From Mesoaciditogaceae bacterium (lineage in GTDB: Bacteria > Thermotogota > Thermotogae > Mesoaciditogales > Mesoaciditogaceae): a stretch of DNA of 20,381 nucleotides. Below are positions 7,646 to 15,702 of this stretch, one piece after another (positions within the stretch are counted from its first letter, which is position 1; each line of letters opens with the position of its first letter). The position numbers were made by a program, and so were the translations under genes. The notes under the pieces were generated by a model. The model ran no database searches and had not been told where the DNA came from. It saw only the letters and a program-made list of their open reading frames with translations. The stretch spans positions 1-20,381 of the forward strand of contig WFSH01000176.1 in the NCBI GenBank assembly GCA_015486145.1, given 5' to 3'.

Positions 7646-7722
<77 letters not shown>

Positions 7723-7735
7723 TTTCAACGGTGAA

Positions 7736-7764
7736 ATTATATCAACAAAACCATTCGTTGTCAA
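7736..7764 (-). promoter_or_regulatory. Perfect consensus promoter of the tRNA operon
   Basis: On the minus strand, TTGACA (7764-7759) and TATAAT (7741-7736) are separated by exactly 17 bp, and a TG one base before the -10 makes it extended as well. This gives a start near 7729, just ahead of tRNA-Arg(TCT). Such a strong promoter fits stable-RNA expression independent of the upstream protein operon. Confidence 0.9.
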
Positions 7765-7778
7765 CTTAACAAACTATT

Positions 7779-8024
7779 TCATTTGCAGCCGAGGTCTTTT
7801 TTCATTTCTTCATATTCTGCTTTCGTAATCTCGCCTGCCGCGTAACGTCGCTTCAAAATTTCGCACGCTTCATTGGATTTATCGTGAAAATCCCACGGTC
7901 GAAATCTAAACCACCGGAAGAATAAATACAGAAACATGACAAAGAAAACTACACCTATCAAATCCCAGATCAGTGCCATGGCACCATACGAATTTACGTA
8001 CCAAAACGGCCAAAAGAAAAACAT
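7779..8024 (-). CDS. Small SHOCT-domain membrane protein
   Basis: This is an 81-residue protein of unknown job. Residues about 15-42 form one strongly hydrophobic, aromatic-rich membrane helix (LIGVVFFVMFLYLFF), followed by an Arg/Trp-rich juxtamembrane stretch. The last about 28 residues match the SHOCT motif (short C-terminal domain): ILKRRYAAGEITKAEYEEMK. SHOCT domains are small helical hairpins thought to mediate oligomerisation. The ATG at 8024 has an AAGGGG ribosome site located inside the end of nadE, and only 2 nt separate the two reading frames. It is therefore the last gene of the gatA-to-nadE operon. It ends just before the tRNA promoter, and I see no terminator between them. Confidence 0.85.
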   Translation of the reverse strand: MFFFWPFWYVNSYGAMALIWDLIGVVFFVMFLYLFFRWFRFRPWDFHDKSNEACEILKRRYAAGEITKAEYEEMKKDLGCK

Positions 8025-8026
8025 TT

Positions 8027-9754
8027 CTATCCCCTTCTTTGATAATGATTGGTTATTGGCAACCTTCTATCGCGTCCAAATGCACGAGTGGTAATTTTGA
8101 TACCTGGAGGTGCTTGACGTCTCTTGTATTCGTTGTGATCCACAAGTTTTATCACTTTTTTTACGGTTTCATCGTCGAATCCATTTTCGACAATCTCATC
8201 AAAAGAAAGATCATCTTCCACGTAAAATTTGAGTATTTTATCCAAAATGTCGTAAGGTGGAAGAGAATCCTGATCCGTTTGATTTGGCCTTAGCTCGGCT
8301 GAAGGTGGTTTTACGAAGACGTTATTCGGTATGATCTCCTTGCCTCTGTAAGAATTGTACCATTTTGCAACACGGTAAACCAAGGTCTTGTAAAGATCCT
8401 TTATAACTGCAAAACCACCTGCCATGTCTCCATAGAGGGTGGCGTATCCAACGCTCATTTCGGATTTGTTGCCCGTGGTAAGCACCAACCATCCAAATTT
8501 ATTTGAAAGCGCCATGAGATAATTTCCACGTATTCTGGCCTGTAAATTTTCCTCCGTGACATCTGGTTGTGTCCCGGAAAATACGGATTTCAACGCCCGT
8601 GAGTAAGCGTTATAAACGTTGGATATGGGAATGGTAAAGGTTTTTATCCCAAGTTTACTTGCTAACTGTTGGGCGTCACCAACACTTGATGTAGAAGAGT
8701 ACATGGAAGGCATTAAAATACCGGTAACATTTTCAGCTCCCAGTGCCTCAACAGCTACCGTGGCAACTAAGGATGAATCTATTCCCCCACTGAGCCCTAT
8801 CACCACTTTCGAGAATCCATTTTTCTTCACGTAATCTCTGACACCGACGGTGAGCGCTTTAAATATTTCTTCTTCGATGGGCAAGATCTTTGATAAAGTG
8901 GGAACTATCGGTTCTCGTTCGAGTTTTGTGGCACTTGCTTCGATGAATTCCACGCTAAAAATTCTTTTTTCACGCTCTCTCTTTCTCGGATCGTGAAGAT
9001 TGGCACCAACTATGTTGGGAATGCTTATATCACATACAAGCACGCTCTCTTCAAAATCCGGAGCTCGGGCTATTACTTTTCCAGATTCGTCGATGACAAC
9101 ACTGTGACCATCGAAAACAAGTTCATCTTGCCCGCCTACGGAATTCGAATATACGATGGCAGCTCTTGAGTCGGAAGCCCTGACTTTTAACATCTCTTCT
9201 CGTGCCATTCCTTTGAGAAGATGGTAAGGAGAAGACGAAATGTTGATCAATATCATCGAACCGGCATTGACTTCGTCAACCACGGGACCGTCTGGTACCC
9301 ATATGTCTTCACACACGCTGACGCCGATCTTCACCCCTCCATAGTTCACCACCATGGGCTTGTCTCCAGAAGCAAAATACCTTTTTTCATCAAAAACCCC
9401 GTAATTTGGGAGGAGTATCTTGTGATACACACCCAAAAGTTTACCATTTTGAATCACAGCAGCAGAGTTGTAAATGTCATCCGTCATGTCTACAAAACCA
9501 ACAATGACAACGGAGTTTCCGCCTTTGGTAGATTGAATTACTTTATCGAGACCTTCCATGTTATCTTTTATGAACGATTGCTTTAGCAGGAGATCTTCAG
9601 GGGGATAACCAACGATGGATAGTTCTGGAAAGACTATAAAATCTGGAGAAAGTGCTTCCGCTTCTTTTATTACGGACGATATCTTATCTACATTTTCGAG
9701 AATGCCTCCAACGGTGAAGTTTTTTTGTGCCACGACGAATCTCAGCTTTTTCAA
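8027..9754 (-). CDS. nadE: Glutamine-dependent NAD+ synthetase (NadE, two-domain)
   Basis: This enzyme makes NAD+ from deamido-NAD+, ATP and glutamine in the cytoplasm. The protein has 575 residues in two domains. The N-terminal nitrilase-type glutaminase (about 1-275) has the Glu-Lys-Cys triad at E44 (FPELS), K112 (YHKILLPNYGVFDE) and C148 (VSVCEDIW). The C-terminal synthetase has the PP-loop LSGGIDSSL (SGGIDS 322-327) and the TTGNKSEMSVGYATLYGDMAG block. The start is TTG at 9754, preceded by AAGGAGG about 10 nt upstream. It overlaps the folK stop as TTGA, a sign of translational coupling. It is complete, with no missing catalytic residue. Confidence 0.96.
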   Translation of the reverse strand: MKKLRFVVAQKNFTVGGILENVDKISSVIKEAEALSPDFIVFPELSIVGYPPEDLLLKQSFIKDNMEGLDKVIQSTKGGNSVVIVGFVDMTDDIYNSAAVIQNGKLLGVYHKILLPNYGVFDEKRYFASGDKPMVVNYGGVKIGVSVCEDIWVPDGPVVDEVNAGSMILINISSSPYHLLKGMAREEMLKVRASDSRAAIVYSNSVGGQDELVFDGHSVVIDESGKVIARAPDFEESVLVCDISIPNIVGANLHDPRKREREKRIFSVEFIEASATKLEREPIVPTLSKILPIEEEIFKALTVGVRDYVKKNGFSKVVIGLSGGIDSSLVATVAVEALGAENVTGILMPSMYSSTSSVGDAQQLASKLGIKTFTIPISNVYNAYSRALKSVFSGTQPDVTEENLQARIRGNYLMALSNKFGWLVLTTGNKSEMSVGYATLYGDMAGGFAVIKDLYKTLVYRVAKWYNSYRGKEIIPNNVFVKPPSAELRPNQTDQDSLPPYDILDKILKFYVEDDLSFDEIVENGFDDETVKKVIKLVDHNEYKRRQAPPGIKITTRAFGRDRRLPITNHYQRRG

Positions 9755-10227
9755 CTTGAAGCTGCCTCCTTGAGTTCTTCTAACAGTTCAACAACCGTTT
9801 TGTGCAACAAAGGATGGACATAGTTAGGTGCTATTTCTGAAAGTGGTTCAAGTACAAAAGTGCGATTTTGCATATCTGGATGAGGAATGACAAGATTGGC
9901 AAAACTCACGATCTTGTGATCGTAAAATATGATATCCAAGTCTATAGTTCGAGCTCCCCATTTAATTTCTCGAACTCTTCCGAGTGCTTCTTCAATTTTG
10001 AGTAGGGTTTCCATGAGTATTATAGGTGATAATTCCGTCTGAATTAACGCAACACAGTTCATGAATTTTGGTTGATTTGTAACTCCGTAAGGTTCTGTTT
10101 CATACATTGTGGATATTTTTAAGAAATCCATTCCCTTTTCACGCATCATTTCCATGGCGGACAATATATTTGCTTTTCTGTTCCCAATGTTTGAACCGAA
10201 TGCAATGTACCCCAGATGCTTCATCAT
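9751..10227 (-). CDS. folK: 2-amino-4-hydroxy-6-hydroxymethyldihydropteridine pyrophosphokinase (HPPK)
   Basis: This enzyme transfers pyrophosphate from ATP to 6-hydroxymethyl-dihydropterin, the step before FolP. The protein has 158 residues, a normal single-domain length. Motifs are FGSNIGNR at the N terminus, YETEPYGVTNQPKFMN, the core REIKWGARTIDLDIIFYD carrying the Mg-binding Asp pair, and IPHPDMQNRTFVLEPL. The ATG at 10227 follows GGGGGTGA. It overlaps the folP stop as ATGA. A second ATG follows at once, so the start may be one codon later. It is coupled to nadE downstream. Confidence 0.96.
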   Translation of the reverse strand: MMKHLGYIAFGSNIGNRKANILSAMEMMREKGMDFLKISTMYETEPYGVTNQPKFMNCVALIQTELSPIILMETLLKIEEALGRVREIKWGARTIDLDIIFYDHKIVSFANLVIPHPDMQNRTFVLEPLSEIAPNYVHPLLHKTVVELLEELKEAASS

Positions 10228-11072
10228 TTCACCCCCAAAATGGCATCTACCATTCTCATGGCTTTAACATTTTCTTGAACGTCATGAACTCTTACAATGT
10301 TGGCTCCATAAATGGCTGCGATCGCGTTAAGTGCGATCGTTGGTTCTAATCTTTCCGAAACGTCCATGGGCATGATCATGTTTATCATGGATTTTCTTGA
10401 GATTCCTATGAGTATTGGTAATTCCAGTTTTTTAAACTCACCCAAATGAGCTATGATCTTTAGATTATCTTCCAAACGTTTCCCAAAGCCTATTCCGGGA
10501 TCCACTATCATATTCTCTCTTTTTATTCCAGCGTCGATGCCGATTTTTATCGATCTTTCCAACTCCATTTTTATTTCTGATACGACGTCATCGTAGTATG
10601 GATTTTTTTGCATATCGCGCGGAGTTCCCCTTATGTGCATGACTATCACGGGCACTTTAAGGTTGGCAACGGTTTTTGCCATATTTGGATCAAATTTTAA
10701 CCCGCTTATGTCGTTTACCATGTTTGCACCAGCTGTTATGCCAATTTCGGCAGTTTTGGAACGATACGTGTCGATCGAAATGGGAAGATCCGTAACCTCC
10801 CGGATAGCCTTTACGGCAGATCTTATCTTTTCAGCCTCTTCTTTAGGATCGACTGGGGTCGCTCCAGGTCTTGTGGATTCTGCTCCGATGTCCAAGATGT
10901 CGGCTCCTTCTTCTTCCATGCGTTTTGCAATTTCCGAAACTTCATCCAAACTTGTCCGACTTTCGGGATAAAAAGAATCACCCGTGAGGTTTATTATTCC
11001 CATGACATAAACACGAGAAAAATCAAAAACTCGATTGCCAATTTTAATCGGTTTGATCACTTTTTTCACCAT
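10224..11072 (-). CDS. folP: Dihydropteroate synthase (FolP)
   Basis: This enzyme condenses 6-hydroxymethyl-dihydropterin pyrophosphate with p-aminobenzoate to give dihydropteroate, and is the sulfonamide target. The protein has 282 residues forming a TIM barrel. Motifs in order are MGIINLTGDSF (usually TPDSF; Gly replaces Pro here), DIGAESTRPGA, SIDTYRS, VNDISGL, MHIRGTPRDMQ, DPGIGFGK, GISRKSMI and RVHDV. The ATG at 11072 lies within gatB, overlapping it by 29 nt, with AAGGA some 9-10 nt upstream. FolP and FolK are consecutive steps and here are adjacent and coupled. Confidence 0.95.
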   Translation of the reverse strand: MVKKVIKPIKIGNRVFDFSRVYVMGIINLTGDSFYPESRTSLDEVSEIAKRMEEEGADILDIGAESTRPGATPVDPKEEAEKIRSAVKAIREVTDLPISIDTYRSKTAEIGITAGANMVNDISGLKFDPNMAKTVANLKVPVIVMHIRGTPRDMQKNPYYDDVVSEIKMELERSIKIGIDAGIKRENMIVDPGIGFGKRLEDNLKIIAHLGEFKKLELPILIGISRKSMINMIMPMDVSERLEPTIALNAIAAIYGANIVRVHDVQENVKAMRMVDAILGVK

Positions 11073-12489
11073 CCAAGATTTCCTTGGCTAATTTCCCAAC
11101 AAGCTTTGGATCGGCCTTTCCCTTCGTTTTCTTCATAACTGCTCCAACGAAAAAACCGATCACGGTTGTTTTGCCTTTTCTGTACTGTTCTACGACTTTT
11201 GCATTTTCGGAAATTACTTCTTTTACGATTGGCACGAGCGAACTTTCATCGGATACTTGTAGAAGATTTTTTTCTTTCACGATTGTATCGGGATCTTTGC
11301 CACTTTTGTAAACTTCGGCCATGATCTCCTTGGCTGCCAGCCTTGAGATTTTAGATGAATTTGTGTATTCCACTATCTTTTTCAAGTGGGTAAGTGGTAT
11401 TTTCTTGGAATCAAATTCCGAACTGTCTGCGTTGAAAAGGGCCATCACTTCATTGACAATCCAATTAGATGCATCTTTTGGAGAAATTCCAATTTTTATC
11501 GCATTTTCAAAGTACTTTGATATCTCCTTGTCTTTGGCCAAAAGTTGGGCATTTTCGTTTTTTATATTCAACTCCCTTTCATACCTTTTGGCTTTTTCAT
11601 CCGGTAACTCGGGAAGTGATTTTTTTATTCTTTCTATCCTCTCTTTTGAAACTGAGAGAATGGGCAGATCGGGTTCGGGAAAGTACCTGTAATCGTTTTC
11701 GGCTTCTTTGGACCTCATGGAAACTGTGGATTTACTCACGGAATCCCATCCTCGGGTTTCCATTGGTACAGTCTTACCGGATTTCATAACTTTCGAAATG
11801 CGTGATATTTCGTATTCTATGGCACGTTGTACGAATCTGGGAGAGTTTATATTTTTCACCTCCACTCTCGAGCTTGAGTGTCCATTTTCGTCCACGACCG
11901 AAACATTGGCATCACATCTGAGGGCTCCTTCTTCCATATTTCCAGTATTGATTTCGACCGTTTTGAGTATGTTCCTGAGTTTTTCAATAAACTCTCGGGC
12001 TTCTTCAGGTTTTTCCATGTCTGGTTCAGTTACGATCTCTATGAGAGGTATTCCACATCTGTTCAAATCCACCAAACTTGAAGTTGATTTGGTTATATTC
12101 TCGGAAGAGTGAAACATTTTCCCCGCATCTTCTTCTATATGTATTCTTCGTATTCGTACCCTTTTTCCGTTGCTGAGAACTATGTGTCCGTTGGTTGCTA
12201 TTGGATGAAAGTATTGAGTAATCTGATAACCTTTAGGAAGATCGGGATAAAAATAATTTTTTCTGTCAAAACTCGAAATTTCGTGAATGTCACATTTTAG
12301 AGCCAAGGCTCCTCTAATCGCGTATTCAACTACCTGATCGTTTAAAACCGGAAGAGCCCCTGGTTGTCCCGTGCAAACTGGACAAATATTGGTGTTCGGT
12401 TCGGCATTCACTTCATTTTTGCACGAACAAAAAGCTTTAGTTTTTGTGGAAAGCTGCGCATGTATTTCAAGACCGATCACGCTTTTCAT
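11044..12489 (-). CDS. gatB: Aspartyl/glutamyl-tRNA(Asn/Gln) amidotransferase subunit B
   Basis: This is the GatB subunit. It binds misacylated Glu-tRNA(Gln) or Asp-tRNA(Asn), phosphorylates the side chain and accepts ammonia from GatA. The protein has 481 residues. Its N-terminal kinase-like domain has GLEIHAQL, four zinc-type cysteines (21, 23, 36, 39), RKNYFYPDLPKGYQITQ, DLNRCGIPLIEIVTEPD, GNMEEGALRCDANVS and YRYFPEPDLP. The C-terminal helical YqeY-like tail ends in GAVMKKTKGKADPKLVGKL. I chose the ATG at 12489, which shares a base with the gatA stop (TGATG) and sits 6 nt after GGTGGTGA. A GTG one codon earlier is possible. Confidence 0.96.
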   Translation of the reverse strand: MKSVIGLEIHAQLSTKTKAFCSCKNEVNAEPNTNICPVCTGQPGALPVLNDQVVEYAIRGALALKCDIHEISSFDRKNYFYPDLPKGYQITQYFHPIATNGHIVLSNGKRVRIRRIHIEEDAGKMFHSSENITKSTSSLVDLNRCGIPLIEIVTEPDMEKPEEAREFIEKLRNILKTVEINTGNMEEGALRCDANVSVVDENGHSSSRVEVKNINSPRFVQRAIEYEISRISKVMKSGKTVPMETRGWDSVSKSTVSMRSKEAENDYRYFPEPDLPILSVSKERIERIKKSLPELPDEKAKRYERELNIKNENAQLLAKDKEISKYFENAIKIGISPKDASNWIVNEVMALFNADSSEFDSKKIPLTHLKKIVEYTNSSKISRLAAKEIMAEVYKSGKDPDTIVKEKNLLQVSDESSLVPIVKEVISENAKVVEQYRKGKTTVIGFFVGAVMKKTKGKADPKLVGKLAKEILDGEKSDQTD

Positions 12490-13910
12490 CACATTTCACC
12501 ACCATCGTCTACATTTGGCATTGGAAATTCTCCACGTATCTTTTCGTAGGCACGGGCAATTTGAAGGATCTTCGGATCGTCAAATCTTTTTCCCACTATT
12601 TGAAGACCTATTGGAAGTTCTTCAACGAAGCCCATTGGAAGGCTTATCGCCGGACTACCGGCTAAGTTGGCCGGTATGGTATAGGTGTCTTGGAGATAAT
12701 AATCAAGGGGACTGGAAAGTCCGCCAAATTTGAAAGCCACTGTTGATGTGGTGGGGCCAATGATGGCGTCATATTTTTGGAATGTTTTTGACATTTCATC
12801 CGTAATCTTTGCACGCATTCTTTGTGCTTTATCAAAATAAGCGTCGTAATAGGTAGCGGATAACGTAAACGTTCCAAGCATGATCCTGCGCTTCACCTCT
12901 CTTCCAAATCCTTCATCCCTTGTCTGGTTGTAAGTTTCGTCTATGGAATCTTTCTCAATTCTCAATCCGTACCTAATTCCATCATATCGTGATAAATTTG
13001 ATGAAGCTTCTGCTGGAGCTATTATGTAATATACGGCCACGGCATATTTCAAAATTGGAAGTGATATCTCTTCAACTCTTGCTCCCAATTTTTTGAATTT
13101 TTCTATCGCTTCTTCGAGTACCCGCTTGACATTTGAATTCAAACTATCTGTGAATTCAGATGGAAGAGCAAATTTCATTCCTTCTATGGAATTTTCTAGG
13201 GTGCTCATGGCGTCTATTCTCTTGCTACACGTTGTGGAATCTTTTGGATCTTCCCCAAATATCATGTTTCCTATCAACGCGGCGTCTCTGACATTTTTTG
13301 TCAGAGGACCAATTTGATCCATGGAAGAAGCAAAAGCAGAGAGTCCATATCTTGAAACGAGACCGTAAGTGGGTTTATATCCCACTATTCCACAGAATGA
13401 TGCGGGTTGTCGTATTGAGCCACCTGTGTCTGAACCCAACGCGAATGGAACCATGCCTGCCGCCACCGCAGCTGCGGAACCTCCGCTCGAGCCACCTGGA
13501 ACTCTTTCAAGATCCCATGGATTTCTGGTTGGGAAAAAGGCAGAGTATTCCGTTGAAGCTCCCATTGCAAATTCATCTAAATTTGTTTTTCCAATGACAG
13601 TTCCACCGTTGTCTAACAATTTTTTCACAGCCGTTGCAGTGAAGGTTGAACCGTAGTTCTCTAAAATTTTGGATCCGCATGTTGTTTTTGTGCCATATAA
13701 TTGCATGTTATCTTTGATTGCAAAGGGAATTCCACGGAGAGGTCCATCGTTTTTCCCAATCTCACAGGTTGATATGTAAGCTTGCAATTTTGAATTGAGG
13801 TTGGCGGAGCGTTCCTTAAAATATGAGATGACGGAATTTTCATCCAATTTCCCGTTGCTTATATCGTTTATCAATTCTTCCACACTCTTCTTGAAGAGCA
13901 ATTCCAACAC
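12489..13910 (-). CDS. gatA: Aspartyl/glutamyl-tRNA(Asn/Gln) amidotransferase subunit A
   Basis: This amidase-signature glutaminase subunit releases ammonia for GatB. The protein has 473 residues. The Ser-cisSer-Lys triad is intact: Lys66 (FAIKDN), cis-Ser141 (PGGSSGGS) and nucleophile Ser165 (DTGGSIRQPA). The spacings of 75 and 24 residues match known GatA. The family block FCGIVGYKPTYGLVSRYGL follows. The start is uncertain. The GTG at 13910 abuts its GAAGGGAG site, while the TTG at 13901 has better spacing and would remove three residues. gatC is not present in the window. It is the first gene of the minus-strand operon, behind an extended -10 promoter. Confidence 0.95.
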   Translation of the reverse strand: MLELLFKKSVEELINDISNGKLDENSVISYFKERSANLNSKLQAYISTCEIGKNDGPLRGIPFAIKDNMQLYGTKTTCGSKILENYGSTFTATAVKKLLDNGGTVIGKTNLDEFAMGASTEYSAFFPTRNPWDLERVPGGSSGGSAAAVAAGMVPFALGSDTGGSIRQPASFCGIVGYKPTYGLVSRYGLSAFASSMDQIGPLTKNVRDAALIGNMIFGEDPKDSTTCSKRIDAMSTLENSIEGMKFALPSEFTDSLNSNVKRVLEEAIEKFKKLGARVEEISLPILKYAVAVYYIIAPAEASSNLSRYDGIRYGLRIEKDSIDETYNQTRDEGFGREVKRRIMLGTFTLSATYYDAYFDKAQRMRAKITDEMSKTFQKYDAIIGPTTSTVAFKFGGLSSPLDYYLQDTYTIPANLAGSPAISLPMGFVEELPIGLQIVGKRFDDPKILQIARAYEKIRGEFPMPNVDDGGEM

Positions 13911-13932
13911 TCCCTTCGAATTATCAAAACAA

Positions 13933-13941
13933 TTATATCAC
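13933..13941 (-). promoter_or_regulatory. Extended -10 promoter for the gatA operon
   Basis: On the minus strand, TGATATAAT (13941-13933) is a perfect extended -10. I see no good -35 at 16-18 bp upstream. The start would be near 13926, leaving a leader of about 15 nt before gatA. It lies beside a DnaA box at 13966-13974. Confidence 0.6.
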
Positions 13942-13965
13942 TCTCGTGGTTTTCTTCTTTTTTAT

Positions 13966-14114
13966 GTGGATAAAAAGATGACGATTTCTTTGATAAATCA
14001 GATTAAAAAGGTTCTTTTCACGATCGTGTGGATAACGTATTTTGAATAACAGCATGCTTTGACATTATTTGATGGGGAGTCTGTGTACCAAGTTAGTAAT
14101 TGAATTGTGGGTAA
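13966..14114 (-). promoter_or_regulatory. Cluster of DnaA boxes (two exact, one near match) in a divergent intergenic region
   Basis: TTATCCACA, the classical DnaA box, occurs exactly on the minus strand at 13974-13966 and 14035-14027, and TTACCCACA (one mismatch) at 14114-14106. All three point the same way, spaced 61 and 79 bp. The second box adjoins a 10-bp perfect palindrome, CACGATCGTG (14019-14028). The box at 13966 is followed by an A/G-rich tract toward gatA. The 282-bp gap 13911-14192 separates leftward gatA from rightward flgF and contains no gene. This may be a DnaA-controlled promoter region or part of a replication origin. Confidence 0.6.
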
Positions 14115-14192
14115 TTAGACGATTCATTGGTACTCTTTCGAAAAGGAGTTACAAAATCTGATGTCGAATGATCTTACGAGGTGATGTGTGAA

Positions 14193-14894
14193 ATGCATAC
14201 AGGTTTTTACACCGCAACTATGGGAATGCTTGTGGATCAGGCCATGATCAATAACATTGCAAACAATCTTGCAAACATAAACAGCACAGGTTACAAAGCC
14301 GATTCCATGTCTTTTGAAGCCATCATGAGCCGAAAGATTTATCGAACTTCCCTTGGTCGTAAAGACGCTTTTTTAGGTAACACTGTAAATGCGGTTGTCG
14401 TTGACAGGGTTGCTCCAGATATGGCAGAAGGTTCTTTGGAGAAAACAGGTGGACCAACGGATTTTGCCATAAACGGACCGGGTTTCTTTGCCATTAAAGA
14501 CGGGAAAGAGATCGTTTACACGAGAGATGGCAGTTTTAGCCTTTCCTCCGCGGGATATCTTGTCGATAATGAAGGTAGAGAGGTCTTAAACGCAGCTCTC
14601 AAACCAATTTTTTACAAACCAGGAGTTCGTCCAGCGGTTTTTGATGTTGAAAAGCCGAATTACCTTGAAAAAGTAGGGAATACTTGTTTCGTTCCGACCA
14701 AAGAAAGTGGGCAATTTGTTTTAAAGCCAGATGCCAAGATTTTGAAAGGTTATCTTGAAAGCTCAAATGTTAATGCCATAAGGGAGATGGTGAACATGAT
14801 AAACGCTTATAGACACTATGAAATTGCCCAAAGAGTTGTGACGACGGAGGATTCACTTTTTTCCACTTCAATAAGCGTTGGACGAGCCAGATGA
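14193..14894 (+). CDS. flgF: Flagellar basal-body rod protein FlgF
   Basis: This is a proximal or distal rod subunit of the flagellar axle in the periplasm, secreted by the flagellar type III system without a signal peptide. The protein has 233 residues. It has the axial-family N-terminal helix with NNIANNLANINSTGYKAD, the central FAINGPGFFAIKDG and YTRDGSFSLSSAGYLV hook-type motifs, and the C-terminal coiled segment ESSNVNAIREMVNMINAYR. I start it at the ATG at 14193 because GAGGTGA lies 8 nt upstream and the next residues match the family N terminus. Upstream GTG and ATG codons at 14181 and 14184 overlap that ribosome site. The FlgF name, rather than a second FlgG, rests on length and order. 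Confidence 0.9.
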   Translation: MHTGFYTATMGMLVDQAMINNIANNLANINSTGYKADSMSFEAIMSRKIYRTSLGRKDAFLGNTVNAVVVDRVAPDMAEGSLEKTGGPTDFAINGPGFFAIKDGKEIVYTRDGSFSLSSAGYLVDNEGREVLNAALKPIFYKPGVRPAVFDVEKPNYLEKVGNTCFVPTKESGQFVLKPDAKILKGYLESSNVNAIREMVNMINAYRHYEIAQRVVTTEDSLFSTSISVGRAR

Positions 14895-14910
14895 GGAAGG
14901 AGGAGATAAA

Positions 14911-15696
14911 ATGCTTGGATCACTTTCAACCGCTGCCACCGGAATGAGTGCTCAGCAATTCATGATGGACATCATAGCCAACAATCTCGCCAATGTTAAC
15001 ACCACTGGGTACAAACAAAGTCGTGCAGAATTTGCATCATTGGCTTATCAAGATATTTTTACGGCAGGCACACCCACATCGCAGAATACGCAATCACCGA
15101 CCGGATTGTATAGAGGACACGGTGTAAGGACAGTGGCCACAAACAGACTGTTTACGCTTGGAAACATAAAACACACCGGTAACCCTCTCGATATTGCCAT
15201 AGGAGGAGATGGATTTTTCCAGGTTCAGCTTCAGAACGGTCAAATTGCTTACACGCGTGATGGAAGTTTTAAACTGGATGGTCAGGGAAGAATAGTGACA
15301 TCGGATGGGTATATCGTTGTTCCAAACATTGTGATTCCTTCAGATGCTACATCTATAGACATCGCTCCCAACGGTACCGTCACTGTGATGGGGGCAAATG
15401 GAACACCCACTCAGGTTGGAAGCATAACACTCGTGAAATTTTTGAATCCCGCCGGGTTAAATGCCATAGGTGATAACCTGTACACAGCCACATCGGCATC
15501 TGGACAACCAATCCAAGGCGTCCCTAATCAAGACGGATTTGGGGCGTTGAGACAAGGGTATCTTGAGATGTCAAACGTCGACATAATACAACAGATGATA
15601 GGCATGATCAACGCCCAGCGGGCTTACGAGTTTGATGCACGTGTGATACAGACTTCCGATCAAATGTTACAGGATACGGCATCGCTTAAGAGATGA
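14911..15696 (+). CDS. flgG: Flagellar basal-body distal rod protein FlgG
   Basis: This is the distal rod subunit inside the P and L rings. The protein has 261 residues, essentially the canonical FlgG length. Motifs are NNLANVNTTGYKQSR, GNPLDIAIGGDGFFQVQ, YTRDGSFKLDGQGRIVTSDG, LRQGYLEMSNVDIIQQM and the C-terminal INAQRAYEFDARVIQTSDQM. The ATG at 14911 follows AGGAAGGAGGAG, the strongest ribosome site in the operon, so the longer in-frame opening from 14878 is not used. The gap to flgF is 16 nt. Confidence 0.96.
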   Translation: MLGSLSTAATGMSAQQFMMDIIANNLANVNTTGYKQSRAEFASLAYQDIFTAGTPTSQNTQSPTGLYRGHGVRTVATNRLFTLGNIKHTGNPLDIAIGGDGFFQVQLQNGQIAYTRDGSFKLDGQGRIVTSDGYIVVPNIVIPSDATSIDIAPNGTVTVMGANGTPTQVGSITLVKFLNPAGLNAIGDNLYTATSASGQPIQGVPNQDGFGALRQGYLEMSNVDIIQQMIGMINAQRAYEFDARVIQTSDQMLQDTASLKR

Positions 15697-15702
15697 TGCA
15701 AG

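Noticed and set aside
14059..14087. TTGACA as a -35 element for the flagellar operon
   Set aside because: No acceptable -10 lies 16-19 bp downstream (TGTGTA at 17 bp). A sigma-28 or sigma-54 site was also looked for and not found, so the flgF promoter is left unassigned.
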